Assembly: GCF_001876935.1 (NCBI RefSeq)
Contig: NC_033796.1
Span: forward strand, 69,789,234-69,853,233
Source: Asparagus officinalis
Taxonomy: Eukaryota > Streptophyta > Magnoliopsida > Asparagales > Asparagaceae
Direction: 5' to 3'
DNA length: 64,000 nucleotides
In this document: positions 49,108-60,439 of the stretch, one piece after another
Numbering within the stretch: position 1 is the stretch's first letter
How the letters are laid out: each line of letters opens with the position of its first letter
Translations under genes and position numbers: made by a program
The notes under the pieces: generated by a model
Seen by the model: the letters and a program-made list of their open reading frames with translations, nothing else
Databases searched by the model: none
Told to the model about the DNA's origin: nothing

Positions 49108-51880
49108 CTCGAGGTAGAAACCATGATCTTTAGAACTGGTGGTCCTATACTTCACCATGCTGCATCAGATTAGTGTGGGTTTCACATGGGGGAAAGTTTC
49201 AAGAGATTCCTCCAACAGGCTAAAGAACCCATCTCACTCTAGCCTTACTTGTAGGATTTCTTTCGATTTGGTTGAAAGGTTGCGTCGTACCCTTTCGACC
49301 AAAGGACTGCATCTCCATCAATGTGCTTTTCTTTGCTACACTGATCGCTCATGGGTATATCCTAGCTTTCCTTCCTATAATGGTCAAATGTATACATCAT
49401 GGCTGAGCGAGTTGGTCACTGAATATATAAATCAAGAAGAAGATTGACCAAGGAGAAGGTACCGAACCCAAGGGTCGAATTAGCATACACCAATCTGATG
49501 GTATGGTACACTCTTCACTGTTCATCGCTCATGTCTACTGCAATTGAGCGTGCAAAAGGAGTTTCATTGCTTCAAAGGTATGAGCGCTCTAGATGGACTA
49601 TTAGGTACATCATAAGAAGTTGTCAGCACGTACATAAGACAGAGCACTATTGAACTAGTGGTTGTTTCAACTGGTTAGTCAACATCAGATCGGATCATCT
49701 CATTGCTTAGATGAATGGGACTGAATGCTACATCAAGCCATATCTGCGTTATCGTTTCACATGATAGTTTGGGTACTTTTTATTAGTAACCAAAACATAG
49801 GATTGTAGCGCTCGAGGTGCCTTGTCGATGGAGCTCACGCCTGGTACCATTTCACTACTGAGTTACAGTGCAAAATTATTCTTACCTTACAAGATTCCTT
49901 TACAACACGTTAGGATTTTACCAATGGTATAGCTCGGTGAATGTTCCCAGTTCAAACTTTCTGGTGAACAAAACATGTGTGAAGTGGATCATTCGTAAGT
50001 ATAAGGAAACTTCCAAGAAAGGTTTAAAAAGTCGATCTCCTAGAATCCAAGAATATCTAGCAGAAGCATGGTAAGAGATTGATGATGATGACTTTGGAAC
50101 GCTATGTAGATAGCCATCACCTCAAAGGCCCATTGGTATTAATATTTGAAAACTAACAGAATCCGTGGTTCACCTTGGAGCACCTAGTAAAAGAAGATGA
50201 GTTCAAGGAAAGAAGCCATTACATGCCCAATGTTCACGAGAACCATCAAAAAAGCGACGCATAGAACTTCCAGATTCGATGAAGTACTTTGCACCAGAGG
50301 GTTTTGCTAGAATGAGAGAGGAGCCTTCCCTGACTCTGATACAAGATCCTATTTGTACCTTGCATCAATTTGATTAGAGTAACGTGTACTCCTTGTATAT
50401 AAGCAAAGAACTCATCCCTCTCAATTAAGAGGATTCTGACGGCAAGGAGAGGGTAGAATACACCAAGAATGACACCACCTCACTGATCCTGATGATACTA
50501 TCTTCAAGGGTGACATCGATAGTTTCTCTTACATGCTAGGTATAGGTTAATATGACCAAGTCTATGTCGTTCCTTTGTCTTGGTAACTAACCCTTTTTCA
50601 TCTTTCTACAGATGATGAACCTGAGCCAGATACTAGTAGCAAAGCGACTCCTATGTCTATTCTTGTTGTTAGCGTGCTGACCGTTAGCTCCGCTGTGACA
50701 TCTATCGTCAAAGAACTTGAACCATCAATCATCATGGTGGTGAGTCCTGCACTTGTACCTATTTCTACAGCAGAGCGCAAGTTGATTGTTCATGAGTCAT
50801 CTGAAGAAGATGATGACTTACCAATTTCTCCAATTTCAGAAGGAGTTGGGAGGATAATCCCGCCGAGTTCTGAACCTCCATTTTAAGATGAGCCGATCAA
50901 GATAATAGACAAGTTCTTCGAACTAGAGGTTGTAGCTACTACCATTGAAGCTGTGTTAGTAGACATGCCATTGACAATAGTGTTGGTCATACGGTCTTTC
51001 ACTCCATCGATTAAAGTAATGCCCACAACTTCTACTACGATAGATATTTCAAGCGTCTTAGCTTCGCTTGTGCTATATCTCCTACCAAGTTTCATTCAAA
51101 TGGAAACTGAAGAAGGTCCTTTGAGTCGTGTAGAGGTTCCGCCATCTTCTGATTCTAATAACTTGATTGAGTCACAGATTCAAATTGTGGTTGAGAGCCT
51201 AGTGAAGCTATTCAATTGAAGTGTTGAGGCTACCTTAGCGGCCAACAAAGGTTTATCTAACTTTAACTCTTAGCTTGTTGAGGAATAAACTTGGTGTCCT
51301 AGCATTGATTGCGAGATCTAAGTGTGCCAAGCCGTATAAAAAGATGATTGACAAGGATGAGCTTCATTTTTAGCCTTTGCACCAGCTCCGCGAGGTTGAT
51401 ATTACGAATTGCTAAACTCAAATTTTGTTAGATTTCAGTGTAATACCGCAAGATTAAAGGACTGTCCGTAAGGACGTGGAGCAGATCGATCATAAGCTTC
51501 AAGAATTGGCCGCTCACCTCGAAAGTGTTGGTGGTAAGTGGAAAAAACTTGACTACGCGATTCTAGAATAAGAGACCATCATCAAAGAGGCTAAGGCTGT
51601 CATAGCTAAGGCTCAAGCCAAATTAGAGGTAGCTCATGAGCTGAAAAAGGAGCTTGAGTTCAAGTCCTCTGAGCTGGCTATTGAGTGGGACTTCAACACT
51701 TCTCAACTTTAGATTGAAGCAGATTGGTTGGAAACCGCTAAAGCTCAAGCCATCCCTATCAATCCAAAGGTCTTGAAGGAATAAGCTCTAAAAGGTGCTC
51801 TTGCTGCTAGAGACGTTAAGATGGCCGAGCACATTGAACGCATTCAATCTTTATTTCCCCTTCCCCCCTAAGATTCGTCC
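49108..51880 (+). pseudogene. Plant-mobile-domain-like ORF of the Tat-like element, C-terminal part
   Basis: Removing the nested element joins codons for 'ISPIMG' to 'LEVETMIFRTGGPILHHA', keeping the frame. Broken frames continue through 49139-49447, 49444-49653 and 49868-50074 ('YLTRFLYNTLGFYQWY'), then a Ser/Thr/Val-rich linker (50650-50886, 50953-51219). A tail near 51470-51830 reads as Lys/Glu/Ala-rich coiled coil ('HLESVGGKWKKL', 'KAVIAKAQAKLEVAHELKKE') with several stops. A globular mobile domain followed by a coiled-coil tail is the layout I recall for this class. Not functional as it stands. Confidence 0.5.
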
Positions 51881-51944
51881 TTCTGTAATAACTTAGCTCT
51901 TTTGATAATAATAAAGAAATTTTGTCATTTTATATGTGTACGAT

Positions 51945-52450
51945 AGAGGTGTAGTATTAACGTATCGTATTGATATGTAGTATTAATGTATCGTATTGAT
52001 ATCTATGTTAGGGAGAGAGGGATGGTAGAATCAAGCTGATAGATGTGTGGTGTTAACATATCAAATTTGGTACTGTATGGAGGTATAAGGTTATGATGAT
52101 AGTGTTAGAATTTTTGATAGAAATATAGTGTTAATATGCCAAATAGATCAACCAACAAAGGTGTAATATTAACCGGTTGGATTCAGAGGAGTCCAGAGGA
52201 AGACTACCATTTGGAAGTTTAATGTTAAACTTAATGGTAGGAAATCAATGGATGTGTAATGCTAACTAATTAATTTTTAAGGAAAATGGATTGATAGAGC
52301 TGTAACATTAACCGACTTAACTCAAAAAGATAAACTGACAAAGGTGTGATGTTAACTAGTCGGGGCATTGGGCGCAAGTTGTTTAGAGGTGTAATGTTAA
52401 CATGACAGTAGTGATGTATTTGGAGTCAAGTAGATGTGTGGTGTTAACTT
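51945..52450. repeat. Degenerate minisatellite built on GTGTAATGTTAAC
   Basis: About eleven copies of a core close to GTGTAATGTTAAC occur on the + strand at intervals of 25-77 bases (for example at 51949, 52044, 52161, 52254, 52344, 52388 and 52435), with unrelated spacers. It lies between integrase and the antisense ORF, which is the 3' untranslated region of the - strand element. Confidence 0.75.
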
Positions 52451-52559
52451 GATAACTTGTTGGGCATTTTGATTGGGATATTTAAATCAAGATTTACAGT
52501 CAACGGTGGAAACTTAAGTGTGATTGATATCTCCGTGGAGAGATGATAGTGGCTAGAAA

Positions 52560-54080
52560 TAAAGGGTAATATTTCTTGAGAAATTTCTCGTTGATTGGCA
52601 CCATGAACCTATTACCATTTGGGTTGATCAGGTGATATGATCCATTTGAGTAGACCGTCTCTACTAAGAACGAGCCTTCTTATTTGGGTTGAATTTTTTT
52701 TTTGTCTTATATATCATGATTATGGGTCGGTGAACAACTAAGTCTAGATCACCTTCTTTGAAGGATCGTTCTTTGACTGTCCTATTGAAGGCTCTTGAGA
52801 TCCATGACTAGTAGATCTCAATTTGTTGTTGAGCCCCGAGTCTTATCTCATCTAGCGCCTCTAGCTCTTGGAGACGCTTTTGATTGTGTTTCTCAGACAT
52901 CATTTTCTCAGCAAGATCTATTCTTATTAATGACATTTGTATCTCTAACAGTACTATAGTCTCACAGACGTGGACCAAGGAAAAAGGTGTGCCGTCTGTG
53001 GGAGTGCGAGTTGTTATACAATAAGCCCATAAACACTCTTTGAGCTTTTTGTCCCAATCTCTTTTTGTTGGAGGAGATGAATTTCTTGAGAAGCTTAATA
53101 ATGGTTCTCTTAAAAACTTCAACTAGAGCATTGGTGGCCATATTGTATGACGTAGAAGCCACATCTTGAATTTAGAATTTGTCACGGAACTTAAAGAATG
53201 GTCGACTGGTGAACTATGGACCATTATCATGGACAATCCTCAGGGGATGCCAAATTGATAGATAATGTGGTATTTCAAGAATATAATCATGTTAGTAGTT
53301 TTGACTTCCTTAAGCAAGATGGCTTTAGCCCACTTCGAGAAGTAGTTAGTGATGGCGAAAATGAATCAATGACCATTGGTAGATGGTGGGCTAATCCATA
53401 CCCCATGTTTTGAATGGCCATGAGGTTATAGTCGGATGTAATTCTTTCTGTAGTTGATGTAGTAAATTAGCGTGAAATTAACAAGAATGACACCTCTTGG
53501 CATTAGGCGGTTGCATTTGTGATCATCATTGGCCAGTAATAGCCTAAACAACAAAGTCAGTCTTGGAGTTTGGGATAAGATTGATGAGCTAAACATGTAC
53601 CACCATAGGCTTCCTTGACTACCTCTCGAGCCTCGCTTAGTGATAAGCATTGAAGTAGTATACCATCGAATTATCAGATACAAAGTCTACCTAGTAGAAT
53701 CATTGAAGAAGTGTGAGGCTCTTCTTTGGATGGAGGCAGCTTTCTTTAGATCATCTAGAAAGATTCCATGCAAGATGTAATCAATGATTAGATAATGCTA
53801 ATCATTCAATTTGAAATGAGTTGTCATAACATGCACTTTGTTTGCTTCCAAAATTTATTCTGGAGAGCGCAAGTTGATGGCTAGCTATTGTAATATGCCT
53901 GGTAGACCTAGGAGTCAAGGCAAGAGTAGCTACAAGTGATGCTAAGGCGTTTGCATGAGTATTTTCGAGGTTAGCTACATAATTGATATAGAATCTTTTG
54001 AATGAATGGGCAAGCTTCATTGCTGCTTCATGGTAAGTGTTTTGGGTCTTTCTAGTATTGTAATTAACATAGATCATAGT
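52560..54080 (-). pseudogene. Ty3/gypsy Tat-like RNase H and integrase (broken)
   Basis: In order on the - strand: an RNase H end at 54077-53802 ('SFKRFYINYVANLENTHANA' then 'LASL', as in 'HVPRSENDKADALA-L'); integrase zinc-binding and linker around 53690-53440 ('GTCLAHQSYPKL', 'LGYYWPMM'); the core with 'TWGMD' (about 53395) and 'HDNGP' (about 53230); then 'NALVEVFKRTIIKLLKK' supplying the third acidic residue (about 53120); 'RDWDKKLKECLWAY', 'TPFSLVHVCE' and 'LQELEALDEIRL'; and a C-terminal tail with 'ERSFKEGDL' and 'NFSRNITLYF'-type residues near 52790-52580. Several frameshifts and stops. gag, protease and reverse transcriptase are absent upstream. Confidence 0.88.
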
Positions 54081-54129
54081 AAAAAATACAATGAAATAAA
54101 GTAAAAAATTATATTCCTGAGGGTTCTTT

Positions 54130-56148
54130 TTTTGTGTTAATGAAACGTCGATCTTGTATTCCGTTGACGCACCGAATTAAGAGGATGATTCTTTTGTTGT
54201 GATGAGAACTTAGTTGCTTAAAAGATAACTCAGTCTTCTCGTAGCACCTTTGCTCAATAAAAGTCGCAAGGAAAGATGAATAATATCCTTATGCACTTTT
54301 GTTGATCTCTCTATGATCTGATTCCCTCACAAATGTCCTTTTACCCCCCCCCCCCCTTCTCCTTTCATAGGCTAAAAGAGAGAGTTAATGGCCTTTAATT
54401 ATGGATTAAGTAGTCATTAAAATAAGAGATAGTGGGGAATGGTCATTCCTTTGAAAATAGCCTTCAAACAGTTGTTTGGCAAGGTTTGATTACTTGGCAA
54501 AGCTCATTGAAGGTGTTTAGGCGAATTAACTGAAGACATTTGGGCAAGGTTCATTGTAAACATTTGGGTGAGGTTCGTTGAAGACGTGGGTGAGTCTTCT
54601 TCGGAACTGTGCATGACTTGGTCGACTTGGGTTGCTATAATCAAAGTTCACTAACTGGCGAGCTTCGTCTGTGAGTTTGAATTTGACACAGAATTTGACT
54701 CATGATTTGGCCGACTAATGATTTAACTCGGTTTGGGGCGTGAATTGGGAGTCGAATCACTCTTGACTTGGTTGAGTAAAGTTAAGATGGGCTGTGTGGC
54801 AAGGTTTATGTGTTTTGTTAAGTGACATTTGCTACAACTTTTTGTTGGCTTGGCTTTGGGTTCATTCGAAGTGTTTTAGCCTATGCACATTCACTTCTTG
54901 AATCTAAGCTAAACATTGGCCTGGGTAGAAATATATTTTAACCATCTATAAGACCCCCCCCCCATTTTTTAAATTCTTGCATTTTGATTTCTAGCTAGAA
55001 TTGAAATATTTTGGGTAATATCTAGAGGTATACTATAGGACATAGCTTGAGTTATCTTGCTCGGGTTTGAAGGTCATCTTCAATCTACTTGGTTGCCAGA
55101 GGTGTATTGTTAAACATAGCTTCCTTTTTTGTAGACTCGTATTGAAGGCTCACTGTTGTTTATACTCATCCAACTCTATGTTTGGAATGAAGTCCGCCCT
55201 CTCTATTGTTGAGGCAACAATGAGAAATCAGTAAGGTTTGACTGATTCGGGATATCAGTGATTCAGGATATAGGTGAAGTTTGCCAATCTTTGGGTTATG
55301 TTGACGAAGTCATCGATTAGCGATGTTTGTAACTAGCAAGACTAAATTTACCTTAAGCTGTGTTAGCAAAGTTTGTTCATTTAATAACATTTGCTAACTG
55401 GCGAAGTTTGTTCAGATTCACCTCTGGATTTATACTGTGATCTGTGGCTAAGATCTCTTGATTAAATATTCATGAGATCCGCTATGAATTTGACCGAGTT
55501 TTAGGCTATGATTTAGCCTCTGTCCAGTCCAATCAAATTTAAAAAGATGTAATTTTCTCGGAATTTGGATCTAAAAAAAGTCTATAAATAGAGCCTTCTC
55601 ATTCTATCTTCACTGCCTTCATCTCTATCTTCTTCTTCTCTTTCTTCATATTTAAGTCTACATTGCTTAGATTGGAAATGCTCCTCGATAGGGGAGCTGA
55701 AATAAAAGAGATCCAACAAGAGTTTGTCCAAGTAAAGGGAAATTAAGCGGATGATCTCCACATACTTCACTAGCTGATGGATCTACTGTTGGCTAAGAAG
55801 ATGAAGCTTGAGTAGATCGTCGAGAATCAGTCGATCACCTGGGGTGAGTTGAATCTTGATAGAAATGCACAGAGCTTCGAATGTCATACTTTGCATAAGA
55901 CCATTTGATGATTGAGATGGTAGTTGAAGATGGATCCTTGGAGCTCCACAAGCAAGGACTCTGATAGTCATTAGATCTCACAATCGTGAACTTGGATATT
56001 ATTAGACGTCGTGTGGCTGATTCAGGCCCGACGTCCAATTTTGGCTCCAGGAAGTGCTTCTTCCTCTTGAAATGTTTCAATTTCGTGCAAGAGGGGACTT
56101 CTTGTTCAACAGTTCTTTCTCCTTCACTGGCATAGAGTCTAGGGAGGA
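54130..56148. mobile_element. Terminal/untranslated region of the Tat-like element, right copy
   Basis: From 54357 on it aligns with 39196-40880. The stretch 54130-54340 carries 'TCTTGTATTCCGTTGACG', also found in the LTRs of the nested element, which suggests LTR sequence. A run of 14 C at 54343-54356 is one of several C runs. Because it abuts RNase H directly, the element has lost its 5' coding region. It is cut on the right by an Athila LTR. Confidence 0.5.
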
Positions 56149-57784
56149 AGATAATCACATTTTTATTATATTTTTATACCCTCGTTATCTATCTTCTTTA
56201 AATAAACATATCACTAATAACTTATTTTTATCTTAATTTATAGGTTAATGAAGATTAATGAATAAAATCCAAAAAGATACAAATTTCCTGATTTTCTACC
56301 ATTTATTGAAGCCCAAATATGAAGAAAAAAGAAGGCCTAATAAAGCTCATGGATCCATGAAGAAATCAGGTCAAGAAACCAATAAAAAAATCAAATCTGC
56401 GCAAACCAACCAATTGGCCAACTGATTGGTTCACGACAGAAACTGTTTTATGGCTGTGATTTAATCCTTGATCTCCAAGTAAAATTTAAGAGTTCTCACT
56501 CATTGTTGTTGGCTATAAATAGTGGTAGAGGGTGAGGGTTTTGAGTGTGAAATTTTTTTGTAAAAACACCATTTAGAATGGAGAGTTACTCTTAATTGAG
56601 AAGACCTTCTAAAATTATAACTTTTTATTATAATTAATAAAATAAAATTTTTACCTCTTCATATTTTTCTTTTCTTATCTTTTTTTGATGATGAAGATGA
56701 GATGAAGATGAAGATCAAGATGAAGATTTGCTTTCATTAAGAGGCTAGAACTCTCTTTGAATGTAAAGTTTATCTTTTATCTTTTTATTTTTCTTGCAAT
56801 ATTTTCTTTTCTTGCTTTAGATATTTAAGGGTCTAAAACCCTCTTAAATTAGATATATTTCATGCTTTGTAGAGTAGATTTACTTTTATGTATTTATTTT
56901 CTTGTAATTATTTTATAGTATAGATTTATTTTCTTGCATAGTTTAGATTTTATTTTCTTGCACTATTTGCAAAGAGGCTAGAACCCTCTTGGGAATTAGT
57001 TTTTATTTCTATTCATTCTTTTCTTTTTATTTTCTCACTTAGAGGCTAGAACACTCTTTGGAGTTAGTTTTTATTTTCATTATCTCCCTTTTATTTTTAT
57101 GTTTTTATTTTCTAAGATGTGGAACTAATTCTTGCAGGAATTCTAGAATTGTATAAAACTAGTTTAATTTCTTTTTATGGATTGTGAAATACTCTATTGT
57201 GCTTAAAATGATTATGTTTAGGATAATTAACAAGAGAACTAATTTGTAGGAGGAATTCTAGAATTACTATCTAGTTATATTTCTTTTCATAAATGTTAAT
57301 TTTACTTAGATGGTAATTTGATAGGTTATAATTTTCTTAAGTGGTTTAATAGTCTATACTTAATAAATCTAAAGTAAAATATGATAAAAAGAGAATGGTT
57401 CATAATTTATAATTGAAATCGACTAGTGTATTCAATTCTAGATTCCTTATATCTTTAATTGAATTCTTCATCTTTTACTTTCTTAATTTTCCTCTTTATT
57501 CTTGATTTTTCTTTATTTGATTCTTAATTTTATTTTCCTTCAAGTTCTTCATCTTGGTTCCTCCCCTCTCACTCTAGTTTTGTTTTTATTTGCATATAAT
57601 CACAATCACTCTCCTTATATCTCTCTACAATCACACATTTATCACTCCTAATTGTCACTCACACAACTTAAGAATCACTTTTGATTAATTCATACAACAC
57701 CTTTCTTGTGGGATTCAACATTTTTCTATACAGTAACTTAATTGAACACTTGAAATATCGACATATTCACAAACAACCACATCA
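56149..57784 (+). mobile_element. Athila-like 5' LTR, copy 3 (1636 bp)
   Basis: Aligns over its full length with copy 2. The terminal TG has become AG (AGATAATCAC); the right end is CATCA, followed by 'AGTTTT' and the primer-binding site. Contains 'GGCTATAAATAGTGGTAGAGG' (possible TATA box at 56513-56520). Confidence 0.85.
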
Positions 57785-57790
57785 AGTTTT

Positions 57791-57806
57791 TGGTGTTGTT
57801 GCCGGG
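57791..57806 (+). other. Primer-binding site, tRNA-Asp type, with C-to-T changes
   Basis: TGGTGTTGTTGCCGGG against the Athila-lineage site TGGCGCCGTTGCCGGG. The three differences are all C to T, as expected from deamination of methylated cytosine in a silenced element. Confidence 0.85.
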
Positions 57807-58044
57807 AAAGGTGCTTATAAGTAGGATTTTTCTATTTTGATTCTTTAATTTGTGTGTTTTTTTTATGAAGGAACCATTTTGAAGATTGAAGATTGGAGTT
57901 TTGCTTGTGGTAACTCTTCTTTCTACTATTTTCAATTTCACCTTTAGTTAGTTCCTCAAAACTAGAGACAATTAGGATCCAAAAAAAAGAATTTTTTTTT
58001 TACTTTTGTTGACCATAATAAAATTCACCCTCCACTTGGACATT

Positions 58045-58672
58045 TATTAACAAGATAATAATTTCAAACAACAGCTCTCTTTCTCACATTTGTTTGATTG
58101 TTAACCCTATTAAAAAAATAAAAAGATTTTCTTTTTCAAAAGCTCCTTTAGAGAAAAGATTGAAGTTTACTCGGTCAGTTAGCTAGGTAAGGATATTACT
58201 AGAGGGAGATCAAAGATCAATTAAGTATCTTGTTTCTTGAGGAGCGCTTTACGTAACCCCTAAATATTGCCTTAGACACCAACAGAAGTAAACTTAAATC
58301 GGTTCACTTCAGAATTTCTTATTCTGTAATGAGCTTGAGTCCTTAAGGGCCGATGTCTAATGAGTTTTAAAAGGTTTGGTTTTGTACAATAAGGAATTAG
58401 TGATTTGTGGGCTAAGAAAAGAGTGATAAAATCTTCAACCTTATCTTGATTAGGGGGTTTTTGTCTTTAAGAATATTTTCAAGTGTGTGCCAAATCAAAA
58501 TGCTCAAATTACTTGGGTGAATTCCTACTAACTATATGCAATGTAACCCTAGAAATTAAAAGCAACTACAAAAGGATGTAAAAAGAAAATCTTTTTATTT
58601 TTTAATAGGGTTAACAATCAAACAAATGTGAGAAAGAGAGCTGTTGTTTGAAATTATTATCTTGTTAATAAT
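58045..58672. repeat. Near-perfect inverted repeat in the Athila leader (arms of about 92 bp)
   Basis: Arm 1 (58045-58137) and arm 2 (58580-58672) are reverse complements with at most one or two differences, around a 440-bp loop. Landmark: 'CTCTCTTTCTCACATTTG' in arm 1 and 'CAAATGTGAGAAAGAGAG' in arm 2. Confidence 0.9.
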
Positions 58673-58863
58673 TAGGAGCTGGTCTAGTTGAGTCTAGGCT
58701 TAACCCTATAATTTAAAGTGATTGACACAGCGTGATTGCTTTTGATTTGTTTTATTTAGTTTTTCCTTCTCCTTATTCTCATTATCTTTTAGATCTTTTA
58801 GTTTTTTTTCCTCAAAAAAACTTTTGTTTTTCTTAGAATTTTTTAAAAAAAATTATAAAAAGA

Positions 58864-60382
58864 ATTTTTTGTGTATGCAAATTTGGGTTAGGGATATCAC
58901 TAATCGTTTAATTCGTGTTGAACCATCTTTTAAAATGGCTAATCCACTCATTCTTCAAGATATGTATTACCTAACTAGGAATGCAATCTCATCTTGCATT
59001 AAGCTTCTCGAGATCAATGGAACTAATTTTGAGCTTAGACTGTATTACATAAACATGCTTCCGAAATTTTTAGGAAATGAAATAGAAGACGCTTACATTT
59101 TTATCTCCGAGTTTGAGGAAGTTTATCTTATGATTAATATTAGATAACTATCTGATGATACAATTAAGCTTAGATTTATTTTATTTGCCTTTAAGGCTAA
59201 AGCCAAGAAATGGCTTTATAGCTTATCTATAAATTCTATCTCAACTTGGGATAAATTTATCACCGTTTTTTTGATAAAAAGTTTCCCTATTCACAAAATG
59301 GTTAAGCTTAGAATCAATATTCAAAACTTTAAGATAGTCCCGGGAGAGCCATTCTAGAAGTATTTTGACAGGTTTAAGAACCTTCTTATCCAATGTTGCA
59401 CCATGGTCTTGAGAAATGACGATTATGCTAAATCATCTATGAAGGATTGGATTATTCTTCAAGAACTTTTTTAGAATTGATGTGTCAAGGGGATTTCATG
59501 AAGAAAAATGCCAATGAAGTTTGGAAATTCTTAGAGAGTTTATTTTAGAAAACCATGCAGTGGTAACACTGTGATGATAGAGTTTTATCAGTTCCCCAAC
59601 CAAAATCCACTGGTCTAATCCTAGAGACAAACATAGCCTCTAAAGCAAAGATAGTTACAATCATGCGTAGGTTAGAAGCTTTAAAATCAAAGAACAAGCT
59701 CAAGCTTAAATCAATCAAGTTTCTATCTCATGTTATCACAACTGTCTTTCTCCATCTCATGTTTTAGAGGAATTCTCTCTTACGAAACAATCAACCACTA
59801 AGTCAGATAAATGCTACATTTCAGCGTCCTGTGAATGATCTGTTTTCTCCAACTTATAATCCAGGTTGGAGAAATCGCCCGAATTTTGCATGGAATCAGG
59901 AAAACTACACCGGAAATCAAGACTTCATTCCCTCTTCAAACCAATAATTTCCTAGGGGAAACACAGTTCCTTTCAATTCCTAAAATTATTTTCAACAACC
60001 AAATCTGCCATATCCAAATCAGTTTCCTCACCTTCAATCTTTATATTATATTCCTCTAAGTTCTGATCATGATAAACATCTCAATGTTCTAGAAAAGGAT
60101 TTGGAGACCATGATTAAAGCTTCAGCACAAACCACCTACTTGTTGACTCAAACATCCAACTCTTTGAATTCCTTTATGCAATCAACCGAACAAATGCTCA
60201 ACTCCAACACCCAAGTCATAGTTTGGTTAGAAACCCAACTTGGACAACTAACTAGTACTATGAGTGAGGGAGAAAAAGGAACATTTCCCAGTCAACCCAT
60301 GCCCAACTCCAAGGACAAGGGATCAAGTTCAACTTACCAAGCTCAAGTGAATGTAACCCATTCACTACGGTTAGGGAAATAA
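58864..60382 (+). pseudogene. Athila-like gag (broken)
   Basis: Capsid precursor of the Athila element starting at 56149. The first frame contains 'MYYLTRNAISSCIKL', then 'ISEFEEVYLMINIR'. After a stop at 59145 it continues 'DDTIKLRFIFFAFKAKAKKW', 'LYSLSINSISTWDKFITVF' and 'KMVKLRINIQNFKIVPGEPF', matching the retrotransposon gag pattern 'LRLFPFSL-KAKAWL-SLPPGSITTWDEL--FL--FFP--K---LR-EI--F-Q'. The C-terminal part at 60101-60382 includes 'WLETQLGQLTS' and ends 'SLRLGK', matching the conserved 'LETQIGQLA' and 'AITLRSGK' segments. Multiple stops and shifts abolish function. Confidence 0.85.
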
Positions 60383-60439
60383 GTCGATAATAAAGTTAGA
60401 ATACCTCCAAGTCAAACTCTCGAATCTGAACAAACTCTC

